44,526 nt of DNA from an uncultured Alphaproteobacteria bacterium (GTDB lineage Bacteria; Pseudomonadota; Alphaproteobacteria; HIMB59; GCA-002718135), in assembly GCA_902612825.1 (NCBI GenBank), contig CACMET010000012.1:1-44526 (forward strand). The letters are read 5' to 3'. Made by a program: the position numbers and the translations under genes. Position 1 is the first letter of the stretch; each line of letters begins with the position of its first letter. The notes under the pieces are model-generated. The model was not told where the DNA came from. It was given only the letters and a program-made list of their open reading frames with translations, and searched no databases. Shown here one piece after another: positions 29,376 to 37,997 of this stretch.

Positions 29376-30159
29376 ATTTTTTATTAAAATAAAAATAAAA
29401 TAAACCAATTATTATTAAAGCAAACATTAAAATTGCTGATAATGCGTTTACTTCAGGACTCAATCCTAATCTAACTTTAGAAAAAACTACAATTGGCAAT
29501 GTGTTAGCTCCAGGCCCAGTAGTAAAACTCGCAACAACTAGATCATCTAAAGAAATTGTAAAAGCTAATAACCAACCAGCAATAATAGAAGGCAAAATTA
29601 TTGGTAAAGTTATCTTATAGAGTACCTTTGTATAATTATAGCCTAGATCCATCGCAGCTTCCTCAATATTTTTGTTAAAGTCAGTTAATCTTGCTTGAAT
29701 AATAATTGCGACAAATGCAATACAAAAAGTAACGTGCGATATAAAAATAGTTAATTGACCTCTAGATGATGGAAATCCAATTACATTATTTAAGCTTATA
29801 AAAAAAAGTAACATTGAAAGACCTAAAATTAATTCTGGTAAAACCAAAGGTGTTGAAGAAAGAAAAATATAGAATGATTTAAAAGGAATTTTTCTTATTC
29901 TTACAAGTGAATATCCAATCATAACTCCTAAAATTGTAGCAAAAGTTGCAGACAAAGCTGCAATTTTAATACTAATAATAAATGCCTCAATTATTTGTTC
30001 ATTATTAAATAATTCATTGTACCACCTTAAAGAAAATCCCTTCCAAACCATTACTCTCTTATTTTCATTAAATGAGTAAAAAATTAAAACTAAAATTGGG
30101 AAATATAAAAAAAATAAACCTAAAAAAATAACTGTACTTTTGATTAAACTAGATTTCAT
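29365..30159 (-). CDS. potI: Putrescine/spermidine ABC transporter permease PotI
   Basis: A BPD-type inner-membrane permease. The ATG at 30159 gives 264 residues (MKSSLIKSTVIFLGLFFLYF). The frame extends 23 codons upstream into potH, but that extension is unlike the family. About six membrane segments are visible. The EAA loop that docks the ATPase reads EEAAMDLGYNYTKVLYKITLPII. It overlaps the end of potH by 11 bp. It is last in the aguAB-potFGHI series. The paired permease is PotH. Confidence 0.92.
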   Translation of the reverse strand: MKSSLIKSTVIFLGLFFLYFPILVLIFYSFNENKRVMVWKGFSLRWYNELFNNEQIIEAFIISIKIAALSATFATILGVMIGYSLVRIRKIPFKSFYIFLSSTPLVLPELILGLSMLLFFISLNNVIGFPSSRGQLTIFISHVTFCIAFVAIIIQARLTDFNKNIEEAAMDLGYNYTKVLYKITLPIILPSIIAGWLLAFTISLDDLVVASFTTGPGANTLPIVVFSKVRLGLSPEVNALSAILMFALIIIGLFYFYFNKKFKH

Positions 30160-31036
30160 TTTTTTGACTCCAACGAGAATAAAGTATTTGAAAAATAACA
30201 ATTGGCAAAACCAAAATAATAATTCCACTAAAAGCTAAAGCACTAGCACCGGGCCAATTTCTATTAACAAAGAATTCCTCCCATAATATTTTTCCATAAT
30301 ACAATCTATCACTACCACCTAACATTTCAGGTATAATAAATTCTCCAACAACAGGTATAAAAACTAATAAAGATCCAGCAACAATTCCTGGAACAGACAA
30401 AGGAAGAATAACTTTAAAAAAGGTTTTAATACGATTTAATCCTAAATCTTTTGATGCTTCAATTAAATTTAAGTCAAATTTATTTAAGTATCCATAGAGT
30501 GGTAAAATCATCAAAGGTAAATAAGTGTATACAATTCCCATGATGACAGCATATTGATTGTATAATAATTGAAGCGGTTCTGATGTTATGCCTAGGTTTA
30601 GAAGTATTACATTTAAAATTCCATTATTCTGTAAAATTATTTTCCATGCATATACTCTTAATAAAAATGATGACCAAAATGGAATTACTACTAAAACTAA
30701 TAGGATATTTCTTAATCTGATATTTGAAGTCGCAATATAAAAAGCTAATGGGAACCCAATAAGTAAACAAAAAAAAGTAGATATTAGAGCTAGTATCAAA
30801 GAGTTTACAAAAGATCCAATGTAGTAATAATCACTAAATATATAAACATAGTTTTCAAATGTAGTATTGATCTTAAATCCATTATCAAAAAGAAAAATAT
30901 CTTGATAAGGAGGCATCCCCCATTCCGATACCGAAATTGATATTTTAAAAATTATAGCTAATGGTATAAAAAAAAATAGAACAAGCCAAAAATAAGGACT
31001 AAAAACAAAATATTTTTCAAATAATTTATTTTTCAA
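30149..31036 (-). CDS. potH: Putrescine/spermidine ABC transporter permease PotH
   Basis: A 295-residue inner-membrane permease with the extended N-terminus of PotB/PotH-type proteins (YFWLVLFFFIPLAIIFKISIS). The EAA loop reads IEASKDLGLNRIKTFFKVILP. VGEFIIPEMLGGSDRLYYGK is the typical periplasmic loop of this subfamily. It starts one base after potG ends and overlaps potI. With PotI it should form the membrane channel for polyamine import. Confidence 0.93.
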   Translation of the reverse strand: MKNKLFEKYFVFSPYFWLVLFFFIPLAIIFKISISVSEWGMPPYQDIFLFDNGFKINTTFENYVYIFSDYYYIGSFVNSLILALISTFFCLLIGFPLAFYIATSNIRLRNILLVLVVIPFWSSFLLRVYAWKIILQNNGILNVILLNLGITSEPLQLLYNQYAVIMGIVYTYLPLMILPLYGYLNKFDLNLIEASKDLGLNRIKTFFKVILPLSVPGIVAGSLLVFIPVVGEFIIPEMLGGSDRLYYGKILWEEFFVNRNWPGASALAFSGIIILVLPIVIFQILYSRWSQKNEI

Positions 31037-32104
31037 TTAATCCTCTAAAACCTTGATTGATTCACTTTCCCAACTACAAATGACTTTCTCCCCTTTTGGG
31101 AAATTATAATTTGAGTTGGAGTTAAAATTCTGATCTAAAACTGAAATTATCATATTTTTAATTTTAATTTCATAACGTGTAAAACTTCCCAAATATGATT
31201 TTTCTAAAATTTCTCCACTAAAGGAATTAAATGAACTTGTATTCAAATTATTTATTGATTGTATTTTTATTTTCTCTGGTCTTAGTAAAATATTAGTTTT
31301 TGTATTTTTTAATTCTTTGTTTAATTTAAAATTTATACCTAAGTCATCAGAATAAAAATTTTCATCTTTCTTATAAATCTCAATTATATTTGCAATTCCA
31401 ATAAAATTGGCAGTATAAAGACTTTTAGGATTTTCATAAATCTCTTCAGGGCTAGAACATTCCAAAATAAGACCATTCTTCATTATTGCCATTCTATCAG
31501 ATAAGGACATTGCTTCTTCCTGATCATGGGTGACAAAAACAAATGTAATTTTTAGTTTCTTTTGGAGTGTTGTTAACTCTAATTGCGTTTTTGATCTTAG
31601 TTTTTTATCTAGTGCTGCAAGAGGCTCATCTAATAATAATAACTTAGGTTTTTTTATTAAGCACCTTCCAAGGGCAACTCGTTGCTGCTCTCCCCCTGAT
31701 AATTGCTTAATTCTTCTATTTAATAAATGTTCAATAGATAAAAGTTTGGCAATATTTCTTACGTTTATTTCAATTTCTTTTTGGGTAAAATTTTCTTTTA
31801 TTCCAAAAGCTAAATTATTAAATACGTTTAAGTGAGGAAATAGAGCATACGATTGAAACATATAATTTAATGGTCTTTTAAAAGGTTCAAGGTTTGTTAT
31901 GTCCGTTCCGTCGAGTATTACACGTCCTGTATCTGGCTTCTCAAATCCACCTAGTATTCTTAGTAAGGTAGTTTTGCCTGAGCCCGATGATCCTAAGAGA
32001 CCAAAAAATTCAGATTTTGAAATATTTAAATTAATATTTTCTAAAACTTTGTTATCTCCAAATGATTTAGAAATATTTTCAATTACAAGAAAATTATTAT
32101 CCAT
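31037..32104 (-). CDS. potG: Polyamine ABC transporter ATP-binding protein
   Basis: A 355-residue ABC ATPase. Walker A is GSSGSGKTT at residues 38-46, the signature is LSGGEQQRVALGR, Walker B is LLLLDEPLAALD, and the switch is THDQEEAMSLSDR. A C-terminal TOBE region follows (FIGIANIIEIYK onward, LLRPEKIKI). Architecture and context fit PotA/PotG, which energise polyamine import. A 12-bp stem-loop separates it from potF. No strong ribosome-binding site precedes its ATG, which would keep ATPase levels below those of the binding protein. Confidence 0.93.
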   Translation of the reverse strand: MDNNFLVIENISKSFGDNKVLENINLNISKSEFFGLLGSSGSGKTTLLRILGGFEKPDTGRVILDGTDITNLEPFKRPLNYMFQSYALFPHLNVFNNLAFGIKENFTQKEIEINVRNIAKLLSIEHLLNRRIKQLSGGEQQRVALGRCLIKKPKLLLLDEPLAALDKKLRSKTQLELTTLQKKLKITFVFVTHDQEEAMSLSDRMAIMKNGLILECSSPEEIYENPKSLYTANFIGIANIIEIYKKDENFYSDDLGINFKLNKELKNTKTNILLRPEKIKIQSINNLNTSSFNSFSGEILEKSYLGSFTRYEIKIKNMIISVLDQNFNSNSNYNFPKGEKVICSWESESIKVLED

Positions 32105-32110
32105 CTTAAA

Positions 32111-32140
32111 TCAGCACTAATATTAATATATTAGTGCTGA
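32111..32140 (-). promoter_or_regulatory. Intercistronic stem-loop between potF and potG
   Basis: A perfect 12-bp inverted repeat (arms 32111-32122 and 32129-32140, TCAGCACTAATA and its complement) around a 6-nt AT loop. It lies just after the potF stop and 6 bp before the potG ATG. No T-run follows on the minus strand, so full termination is unlikely. Stem-loops after binding-protein genes are known to protect the upstream message and lower expression of the downstream genes; that role is inferred here. Confidence 0.7.
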
Positions 32141-32155
32141 AATGAAGTATATTTT

Positions 32156-33202
32156 TTAATTTGATTTAAATTTATTAAAATATTTAGTTGATAATTGTGC
32201 TTTTTTAGGTGAGTCAGCAGTATCTGCAAATAGCATACTTAAAGTTGCTTCATCTGGATAAATAGCTGGATCTCCTAAAATTTCTGGATCAACTAGCTCA
32301 TTAGCTGCTTTGTTTGGATTAGAATACCAAACATAGTTTGTAATATCTGCAGCAACTTCAGGGCGCAAAATATAATTTATAAACTTATGTGCATTTAAAA
32401 CATTTTTTGCATCAGCTGGAATTGCCATCATATCAAACCAAATTACTGTTCCTTCTGAAGGTATAGAATACCAAACTGGTTCTATTTCTTCGTAAGCAGC
32501 AATAAAAACATCACCTGACCATCCCATAGCTAGACAAATTTCACCATTAGCGAGATCATCAATATATTGAGAGGAATCAAAATACCTAATGAAAGGTCTA
32601 ATTTCCTGCAACATTGAAAGAGCAGCCTTATAATCATTTTCGTCTTCAGTATTAGGATCTTTACCTACATATTTTAAGGCAATTTCCATTACTTCAGATG
32701 GTGCATCTAACATTGCTATACCACAATCCTCATATTTAGAAGCTATAGCTGGGTCAAATAAAACACTCCAACTAGTAACTTCATCTTCATCCACCTTATC
32801 AGTATTGTAACCAATGCCAGTTGTGCCGTACATGTAGTTTACTGAATACTGACCGCCTGGATCATGAGCATCTATCTTTGATAAAACTTCTGGATCTAAA
32901 TTTCCTAAGTTCGATAATTCAGATTTATCAAGTTTTTGAAAAACTCCGGCCTTGATTTGGTTTTCTAAAAAAGAACCAGAAGGCACGACAATATCATAGC
33001 CAGACCCACCAGCTAATAGTTTAGCTTCAAGAACCTCATTTGAATCAAAAACGTCATAGGTTACATCAATGCCAAATTCATTTTCGAAATTTTCAATTGT
33101 ATCTTCGGCAATATAGTCAGACCAATTGTAAATAAATAATTCTTCTTTAGCCTGAGCTGAAAAAGAAATTAAAACTAATAGAGATATAAAATACTTAAGC
33201 AT
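32156..33202 (-). CDS. potF: Periplasmic polyamine-binding protein
   Basis: A 348-residue extracellular solute-binding protein of the PotD/PotF family. The signal peptide MLKYFISLLVLISFSAQA is probably cut before KEELF. ELFIYNWSDYIAEDTIENFE and DSNEVLEAKLLAGGSGYDIV match the start of mature PotF. It delivers putrescine, spermidine or possibly agmatine to PotGHI. It has the strongest ribosome-binding site I saw in the window (AGGAGGGG at 33214-33207), in line with high expression. It is preceded by aguB with a 40-bp gap. Confidence 0.94.
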   Translation of the reverse strand: MLKYFISLLVLISFSAQAKEELFIYNWSDYIAEDTIENFENEFGIDVTYDVFDSNEVLEAKLLAGGSGYDIVVPSGSFLENQIKAGVFQKLDKSELSNLGNLDPEVLSKIDAHDPGGQYSVNYMYGTTGIGYNTDKVDEDEVTSWSVLFDPAIASKYEDCGIAMLDAPSEVMEIALKYVGKDPNTEDENDYKAALSMLQEIRPFIRYFDSSQYIDDLANGEICLAMGWSGDVFIAAYEEIEPVWYSIPSEGTVIWFDMMAIPADAKNVLNAHKFINYILRPEVAADITNYVWYSNPNKAANELVDPEILGDPAIYPDEATLSMLFADTADSPKKAQLSTKYFNKFKSN

Positions 33203-33206
33203 TATT

Positions 33207-33214
33207 CCCCTCCT
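33207..33214 (-). promoter_or_regulatory. Strong Shine-Dalgarno of potF
   Basis: AGGAGGGG on the minus strand, 4 bp before the potF ATG. Most genes in this window lack any clear purine-rich site, so this one stands out and would favour heavy translation of the binding protein. Confidence 0.7.
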
Positions 33215-33242
33215 AAATAAAAATTACATTAAATAAAATAAA

Positions 33243-34100
33243 TTAAAAATCGAGAATTTTTTTATATAGATCGGGCCTTCTGTCTCTAAAGTTACCCCAT
33301 AATTTTCTATATTCTCTTGAAATTAACAAATCTAAAGTCGCAGTTATTATTCCCTCATCCTTATCATTCATACGATTTATTACATTTCCAAGATGATCCA
33401 GTATAAAAGAATTACCATAAAAATTTAATTCAATACCTGCTTCAACCTCCTTCCCTATTCTATTCGAGGTTATTATAGGAATTTGATTTGCAGCAGCATG
33501 TCCTACCATTGTATTGATCCAATGATCTTTTGAATTTAATTCAGGTATGTGTGGCTCAGAACCAATTGCTGATGGGTATAAAATTAAATCTGCACCTTTC
33601 AAAGTTAATATTCTTGCACATTCAGGGAACCACTGATCCCAACAAATTGCACAGCCAACTTTTGCAAGAGGGGTGTCAAAAACCATAAAACCCGTGTTGC
33701 CTTTTTCAAAATAATACTTTTCATTATATCCAGGCCCTTCAGGGATGTGAGATTTATTATAAACTTCACTTATTTTACCGAAAGAATCAATCATAACTAG
33801 AGAGTTAAAAAACTTATTTTCCTTTTTTTGAAAAAAACTAATTGGTAATGAAATCTTTTTATCTTTACAAATATTAGATAATTTTTCGAACATTGGATGG
33901 GAAGGAAAATCAATTGCAAGATCAAAAAATTTATCATTTTTTGTTGAACAAAAATAATAATCTTGAAATAATTCTTGCAGAAGTAAAATATCAACATTTT
34001 CATTTGAAGCTTTTTCAACTAAACTAATTGCTTTATTTAAATTAGCTTCAAAGTCTCCTTTAAGAGCCTTAAATTGTGATGTTGCTACTTTTACCTTCAT
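33243..34100 (-). CDS. aguB: N-carbamoylputrescine amidase
   Basis: A carbon-nitrogen hydrolase of the nitrilase superfamily, 285 residues from the ATG at 34100. The catalytic triad is visible as E43 (LLLQELFQDYYF), K116 (YNKSHIPEGPGYNEKYYF) and C153 (GCAICWDQWFPE). It hydrolyses N-carbamoylputrescine to putrescine, CO2 and ammonia. The chosen start overlaps the aguA stop as ATGA; an in-frame start nine codons earlier would overlap aguA by more and adds unlike sequence. Pairing with aguA fixes the function well. Confidence 0.95.
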   Translation of the reverse strand: MKVKVATSQFKALKGDFEANLNKAISLVEKASNENVDILLLQELFQDYYFCSTKNDKFFDLAIDFPSHPMFEKLSNICKDKKISLPISFFQKKENKFFNSLVMIDSFGKISEVYNKSHIPEGPGYNEKYYFEKGNTGFMVFDTPLAKVGCAICWDQWFPECARILTLKGADLILYPSAIGSEPHIPELNSKDHWINTMVGHAAANQIPIITSNRIGKEVEAGIELNFYGNSFILDHLGNVINRMNDKDEGIITATLDLLISREYRKLWGNFRDRRPDLYKKILDF

Positions 34101-35080
34101 ATTTTTGGTACATTCATTGTTATACAATGAATATTTCCTCCACCATAATTTATATTTTCTGTTTCCAACATTATAATCTCTCGATTTGGGAATAAATTTT
34201 CGAAAGTTAATTTTACCTCATTGTCTTCCTTAACATTGAATTTAGGTAAGATAATTTTATTTTTACTGAAATAGAAATTTATATATGAGCTAATAATATT
34301 CTTATTATTAATCTTTTTTCTTGTAGGTAAAGGAACTTCAATTAAATCAAATGTCTGATTAGTATCTTTAAAAAATTTAATAAGATCAGATTTGTTTTTT
34401 TCTAATATTTCATAATTAGGATCTAATTTGTGAGTTGTAGCAATTAAATATTTATTTTTTCCTATTGGGCATAATAAATTATCTACATGACCATCTGTGT
34501 CATCCTCCATTAGTCCATTTTCAAAGAAAAAAACATAATTTAAGTCAAACAATAGCTTTAATTCTTCAATTATATATTCACTATTATGTTTTTGTTTTCT
34601 ATTTTTATTAAATATTACATTTTTAGTGCTAAATAAATTTTTTTTATCATCATAAGTTATTGCTCCTCCTTCAATAACTAAGTCAGAAGTTATTGTTGGG
34701 ATATTTAAATAGTTTGAAATAAATTTTGATATTTTATTATCGTTTAAATAACCTGGATACTTTCCATAACCATTAAATTCAAAGCTAATTGACTTTAATT
34801 TTTCATCTTCGTTATAAAAAATTGGTGCAATATCTCGCATCCAAGAATCATCTAATTTACATTCTACAATATCTATATTTTTATGATCAGTTTTATTTTG
34901 AATTTCATTTATGTCTTCTTTATTTGACAAAACAATAACATGCTCAGTTTTTGCAATTTCATTAATTACATTTGCAACTTCATCTCTAGCCTTATTAATA
35001 ATTTTACCATATAGATCTTTATTACATGGCCAAGCAATCAAACAATATTGGTGTTCATGCCATTCAGGAATTAGTTTCAT
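34097..35080 (-). CDS. aguA: Agmatine deiminase
   Basis: A 327-residue member of the guanidino-group-modifying (PAD-like) superfamily. It starts PEWHEHQYCLIAWPCNKDLYG. DDSWMRDIAPIF, VIEGGAITYDD and DTDGHVDNLLCPI carry substrate and acid/base residues, and the catalytic Cys is C319 in GGGNIHCIT. It converts agmatine to N-carbamoylputrescine plus ammonia, the substrate of AguB encoded next. It is first gene of the aguA-aguB-potFGHI series and divergent from the HD-domain gene. Confidence 0.95.
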   Translation of the reverse strand: MKLIPEWHEHQYCLIAWPCNKDLYGKIINKARDEVANVINEIAKTEHVIVLSNKEDINEIQNKTDHKNIDIVECKLDDSWMRDIAPIFYNEDEKLKSISFEFNGYGKYPGYLNDNKISKFISNYLNIPTITSDLVIEGGAITYDDKKNLFSTKNVIFNKNRKQKHNSEYIIEELKLLFDLNYVFFFENGLMEDDTDGHVDNLLCPIGKNKYLIATTHKLDPNYEILEKNKSDLIKFFKDTNQTFDLIEVPLPTRKKINNKNIISSYINFYFSKNKIILPKFNVKEDNEVKLTFENLFPNREIIMLETENINYGGGNIHCITMNVPKI

Positions 35081-35108
35081 AAAATTTAAAAATATGTATA
35101 ATTATTTC

Positions 35109-35672
35109 ATGTCTAAAGATGAAGTAAAATTCACTGAAATGAAACATGGTGATAAAGAGGATTATGAACTTCTTGCTAATTTTGAAGATCAATTTATTGA
35201 AGGTACAGCTGATAGAATAGTTAGAGTGCTAGAAAGTTTAGACAATTCTTTAGGTGGCTATAAGGTATCTAGATTAGAACACTCTCTTCAAACTGCATCA
35301 AGAGCGTTACGTGAACAAGCTTCTGAAGAAATGGTGGTGGCTTCCTTATTGCATGATATAGGTGATGAAATTGCACCTCTTAATCATTCTGAACTTGCCG
35401 CTGCAGTATTAAAACCTTTTGTTTCTGAAAAAACAAGATGGATTGTAGAACAACACGGTTTGTTTCAAGCCTACTACTATAATCATTATTATGGAAAAGA
35501 TAGAAATCTAAGAGATAAATTCAAAGGTCATGAATTCTTTAAAGATACTATAGATTTTTGTGAAAGATGGGATCAAGCATCATTTGATCCAAATTATGAT
35601 ACAATTCCTTTAAAAGAATTTGTTCCGATGGTTCAAAGAATATTTAATAGAACACCTTATAGAAATTTATAA
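35109..35672 (+). CDS. HD-domain protein of the PhnZ/TmpB-like mixed-valence diiron oxygenase type
   Basis: The ATG at 35109 gives 187 residues; an ATG at 35094 would add five, and the frame runs further back through aguA without being a plausible gene. Possible metal ligands are H58 (RLEHSLQ), H82-D83 (LLHDIGD), H93 (LNHSE), H116 (VEQHGLFQ) and D155 (WDQASFD). This pattern, including 24 residues from the first His to the HD, follows PhnZ and TmpB, which use a mixed-valence diiron site to cleave C-P bonds, rather than ordinary HD phosphohydrolases. The start of PhnZ's substrate lid differs. Neighbours degrade carnitine, so a trimethylammonium substrate is a fair guess. Function unproven. Confidence 0.72.
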   Translation: MSKDEVKFTEMKHGDKEDYELLANFEDQFIEGTADRIVRVLESLDNSLGGYKVSRLEHSLQTASRALREQASEEMVVASLLHDIGDEIAPLNHSELAAAVLKPFVSEKTRWIVEQHGLFQAYYYNHYYGKDRNLRDKFKGHEFFKDTIDFCERWDQASFDPNYDTIPLKEFVPMVQRIFNRTPYRNL

Positions 35673-36140
35673 CTATTTTTTTAACTTGTTGATTAGTGTA
35701 AGGTTACCTGGATCAAAGTTATTTTTATTTTCTTGAATAAATTTATCTATATCTTTTTGCTTTTCTAATTCTAATTCAGAAACTTTTCTAATATTTAAAT
35801 CAACATACAAAGAACAAACCTCTGTTGTTGCTGCTCTGTAACCTTCAAGCTTATGTGTCATTTCTAATTTATAAATTAATCTTTTTTTATCCCTATCAAG
35901 AAATAACAAATTAATATCTACTTCATCACCCTCTTTCACTTCTTTGTCATAAGTTGTGTGTGACTCTACGGCAAAAGTAGTTTTCATCTCTGTTTTTGCA
36001 GAAGTTTCACCCATATTAAATTTTTGTAAAAGAACTTCCCATCCAGCATCAAAAAGATGAATATAAAATGCCAAATTCATATGACCATTGTAATCGGTCC
36101 ATTCTTTTTTAACTCTTCCTGAATTTAAATATATCTTCAT
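35673..36140 (-). CDS. cdhB: Hotdog thioesterase, probable betainyl-CoA thioesterase
   Basis: A 155-residue single hotdog-fold protein with VKKEWTDYNGHMNLAFYIHLFDAGWE, the DYNGHMN catalytic block of 4HBT-type thioesterases. It lies next to the BKACE and carnitine dehydrogenase genes, matching the thioesterase that in pseudomonads hydrolyses betainyl-CoA to glycine betaine. In rhizobia a similar domain is fused to carnitine dehydrogenase. It is divergent from the BKACE gene (42-bp gap) and its stop abuts the end of the HD gene. Confidence 0.82.
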   Translation of the reverse strand: MKIYLNSGRVKKEWTDYNGHMNLAFYIHLFDAGWEVLLQKFNMGETSAKTEMKTTFAVESHTTYDKEVKEGDEVDINLLFLDRDKKRLIYKLEMTHKLEGYRAATTEVCSLYVDLNIRKVSELELEKQKDIDKFIQENKNNFDPGNLTLINKLKK

Positions 36141-36182
36141 TGTTTTTCTTTATTAATTCAAAAAATATAGTAGTTTAAAATA

Positions 36183-37073
36183 ATGAATAATGAAGTAATA
36201 ATTTCGTGTGCTGTAACAGGATCTGGTGATACAGCAGGTAAACATCCTGAATTACCTATAACACCAAAACAAATTGCTGATGCTTCAATTGAAGCTGCCA
36301 AAGCGGGTGCAGCAATAGCCCATGTACATGTAAGAGAACCTGATGGCAAACCTTCTAGGAATTTAAGTTATTATAAAGAGGTGGCAGATAGAATTCGCTC
36401 CTCAGAAACTGATGTAGTTTTAAATTTTACAACAGGTATGGGTGGTGATTTTGAAGTGGGAACAGGTAAAGATCCTTTAAATCCAGTGGGAGCAAATACA
36501 GATATGATCGATGCATTAAGCAGATTAGAACATGTTGAAGAGTTATTGCCTGAAATTTGTACTTTAGACTGCGGCTCACTAAATTTTGGTGACTCAAACA
36601 TGACTTTTATTCATACACCGATACAACTAAGAACTGCAGCAAAAAAAATGCAGGAGCTTGGAGTGAAACCAGAAATGGAAGCTTTTGAAATGGGTCATTT
36701 ATGGTTTGCTAACCAACTTTATAAAGAAGGTTTAATTGATGGCCCTCCTTTTTATCAAATATGCCTTGGCATACCTTGGGGATCACCTGCAACAACGAGC
36801 GCAATGAAAGCTATGGCTGAAATGGTACCTTCTGAAGGTGTTTGGTCTGGATTTGGAATAGGAAGATCACAAATGCCTATGGCTGCACAGGCAGTTATTT
36901 TGGGAGGAAATGTTCGTGTGGGACTCGAAGACAATCTTTATTTAAAAAAAGGAGTTTTTGCATCAAATGCACAGTTGGTTGAAAAGGCAAGATGTATTGT
37001 TGAAGATATGGGGGCTTCTATTTTATCCCCTCAACAGACTAGAGAGAAATTAAAACTAAAAAAACATTTTTAA
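36183..37073 (+). CDS. cdhC: BKACE-family beta-keto acid cleavage enzyme, probable 3-dehydrocarnitine cleavage
   Basis: A 296-residue TIM-barrel zinc enzyme. It starts [21 protein letters not shown], has the metal-binding [15 protein letters not shown] and the [14 protein letters not shown] block, and ends with the [22 protein letters not shown] stretch near the C-terminus. BKACE enzymes move the acyl part of a beta-keto acid to CoA. The dehydrocarnitine members yield betainyl-CoA and acetoacetate from acetyl-CoA. Adjacent carnitine dehydrogenase (TTG start one base after the stop) and thioesterase genes make that substrate likely. Confidence 0.9.
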   Translation: MNNEVIISCAVTGSGDTAGKHPELPITPKQIADASIEAAKAGAAIAHVHVREPDGKPSRNLSYYKEVADRIRSSETDVVLNFTTGMGGDFEVGTGKDPLNPVGANTDMIDALSRLEHVEELLPEICTLDCGSLNFGDSNMTFIHTPIQLRTAAKKMQELGVKPEMEAFEMGHLWFANQLYKEGLIDGPPFYQICLGIPWGSPATTSAMKAMAEMVPSEGVWSGFGIGRSQMPMAAQAVILGGNVRVGLEDNLYLKKGVFASNAQLVEKARCIVEDMGASILSPQQTREKLKLKKHF

Positions 37074-37074
37074 T

Positions 37075-37995
37075 TTGAAAAATACTGCTGTCATTGGAAC
37101 TGGTGTAATTGGTACAGGCTGGATACTTAGATTTCTCGCTAATGGTATTAAAGTCAAAGCATTTGATAAAAATTCTCAGCAATTACATTTTCTAAAAGAA
37201 GAAATAACAAGAACAAACTTAATTATAAAAAAATTATATAATACAAAAATCAATTTCAAAAATTTGGAAATCGTAGACAGTATTGAAGAAGCAGTAAAAA
37301 ATGCAGATTTAATTCAGGAAAATGTCCCCGAACGATTAACTTTAAAAAAAGATGTTATAAAAAATATAAGTAAATATTCACCCTCAAATTCAATAATTGC
37401 TTCAAGTTCATCTGGTTTACTTCCATCAGATTTACAATCAAAATGTATTAATCCAGAAAGATTAATCATAGCTCATCCCTTTAACCCTGTATATATTCTC
37501 CCTTTGGTTGAAATTGTAAAAGGTAAAAAAACTACAAATTTATATCTAAATAAAGCAAAAAAATTTTATCAAAAAATTAAAATGAAGACATTATTAGTAG
37601 AAAAAGAATTACCAGGCTTTTTATCTGATAGATTGCAAGAAGCTTTGTGGAGAGAAGGATTACATATTGTAAATGATGGTTTTGCTTCAACAAAAGATTT
37701 AGATGAAGCGATTACCTATGGTCCTGGTATGAGGTGGGCTCTAATGGGAACTTTTCTAACATTTCATCTAGCTGGAGGAGAAATGGGCATGAAACACATG
37801 TTAGATCAATTTGGACCAGCATTAAAACTTCCATGGACTAAACTGAAATCTCCAGAACTGACAAAAAAACTTAAAGAAAAAATCATCAAAGGAACAAAAA
37901 AACAATCAAAGAATCATTCTATAAAAGATTTAAGCAACATAAGGGATAATTTCTTAATAGATTTGCTAGAATTAAAGAAAAAATATAAATTATAA
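37075..37995 (+). CDS. cdhA: L-carnitine 3-dehydrogenase
   Basis: A 306-residue 3-hydroxyacyl-CoA-dehydrogenase-like NAD enzyme. The Rossmann motif GTGVIG (residues 8-13) begins almost at once, so the TTG at 37075 must be the start. QENVPERLTLKKDV and IIAHPFNPVYILPLVEIVKG are characteristic. YGPGMRWALMGTFLTFHLAGGEMGMKHM is the carnitine-dehydrogenase C-domain, seen here as its parts around residues 215-245. It oxidises carnitine to 3-dehydrocarnitine for the BKACE enzyme encoded just upstream. A fused thioesterase domain is absent because that gene is separate here. Confidence 0.92.
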   Translation: MKNTAVIGTGVIGTGWILRFLANGIKVKAFDKNSQQLHFLKEEITRTNLIIKKLYNTKINFKNLEIVDSIEEAVKNADLIQENVPERLTLKKDVIKNISKYSPSNSIIASSSSGLLPSDLQSKCINPERLIIAHPFNPVYILPLVEIVKGKKTTNLYLNKAKKFYQKIKMKTLLVEKELPGFLSDRLQEALWREGLHIVNDGFASTKDLDEAITYGPGMRWALMGTFLTFHLAGGEMGMKHMLDQFGPALKLPWTKLKSPELTKKLKEKIIKGTKKQSKNHSIKDLSNIRDNFLIDLLELKKKYKL

Positions 37996-37997
37996 TT

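Noticed and set aside
30160..30228. 23-codon N-terminal extension of potI
   Set aside because: It lies inside potH coding sequence and the family begins near the MKSSLIKS start; the extension is a frame shadow.
34911..35108. Upstream extension of the HD-domain reading frame
   Set aside because: It runs antisense through the conserved start of aguA and encodes sequence unlike the HD family; the conserved part begins after the ATG at 35109.
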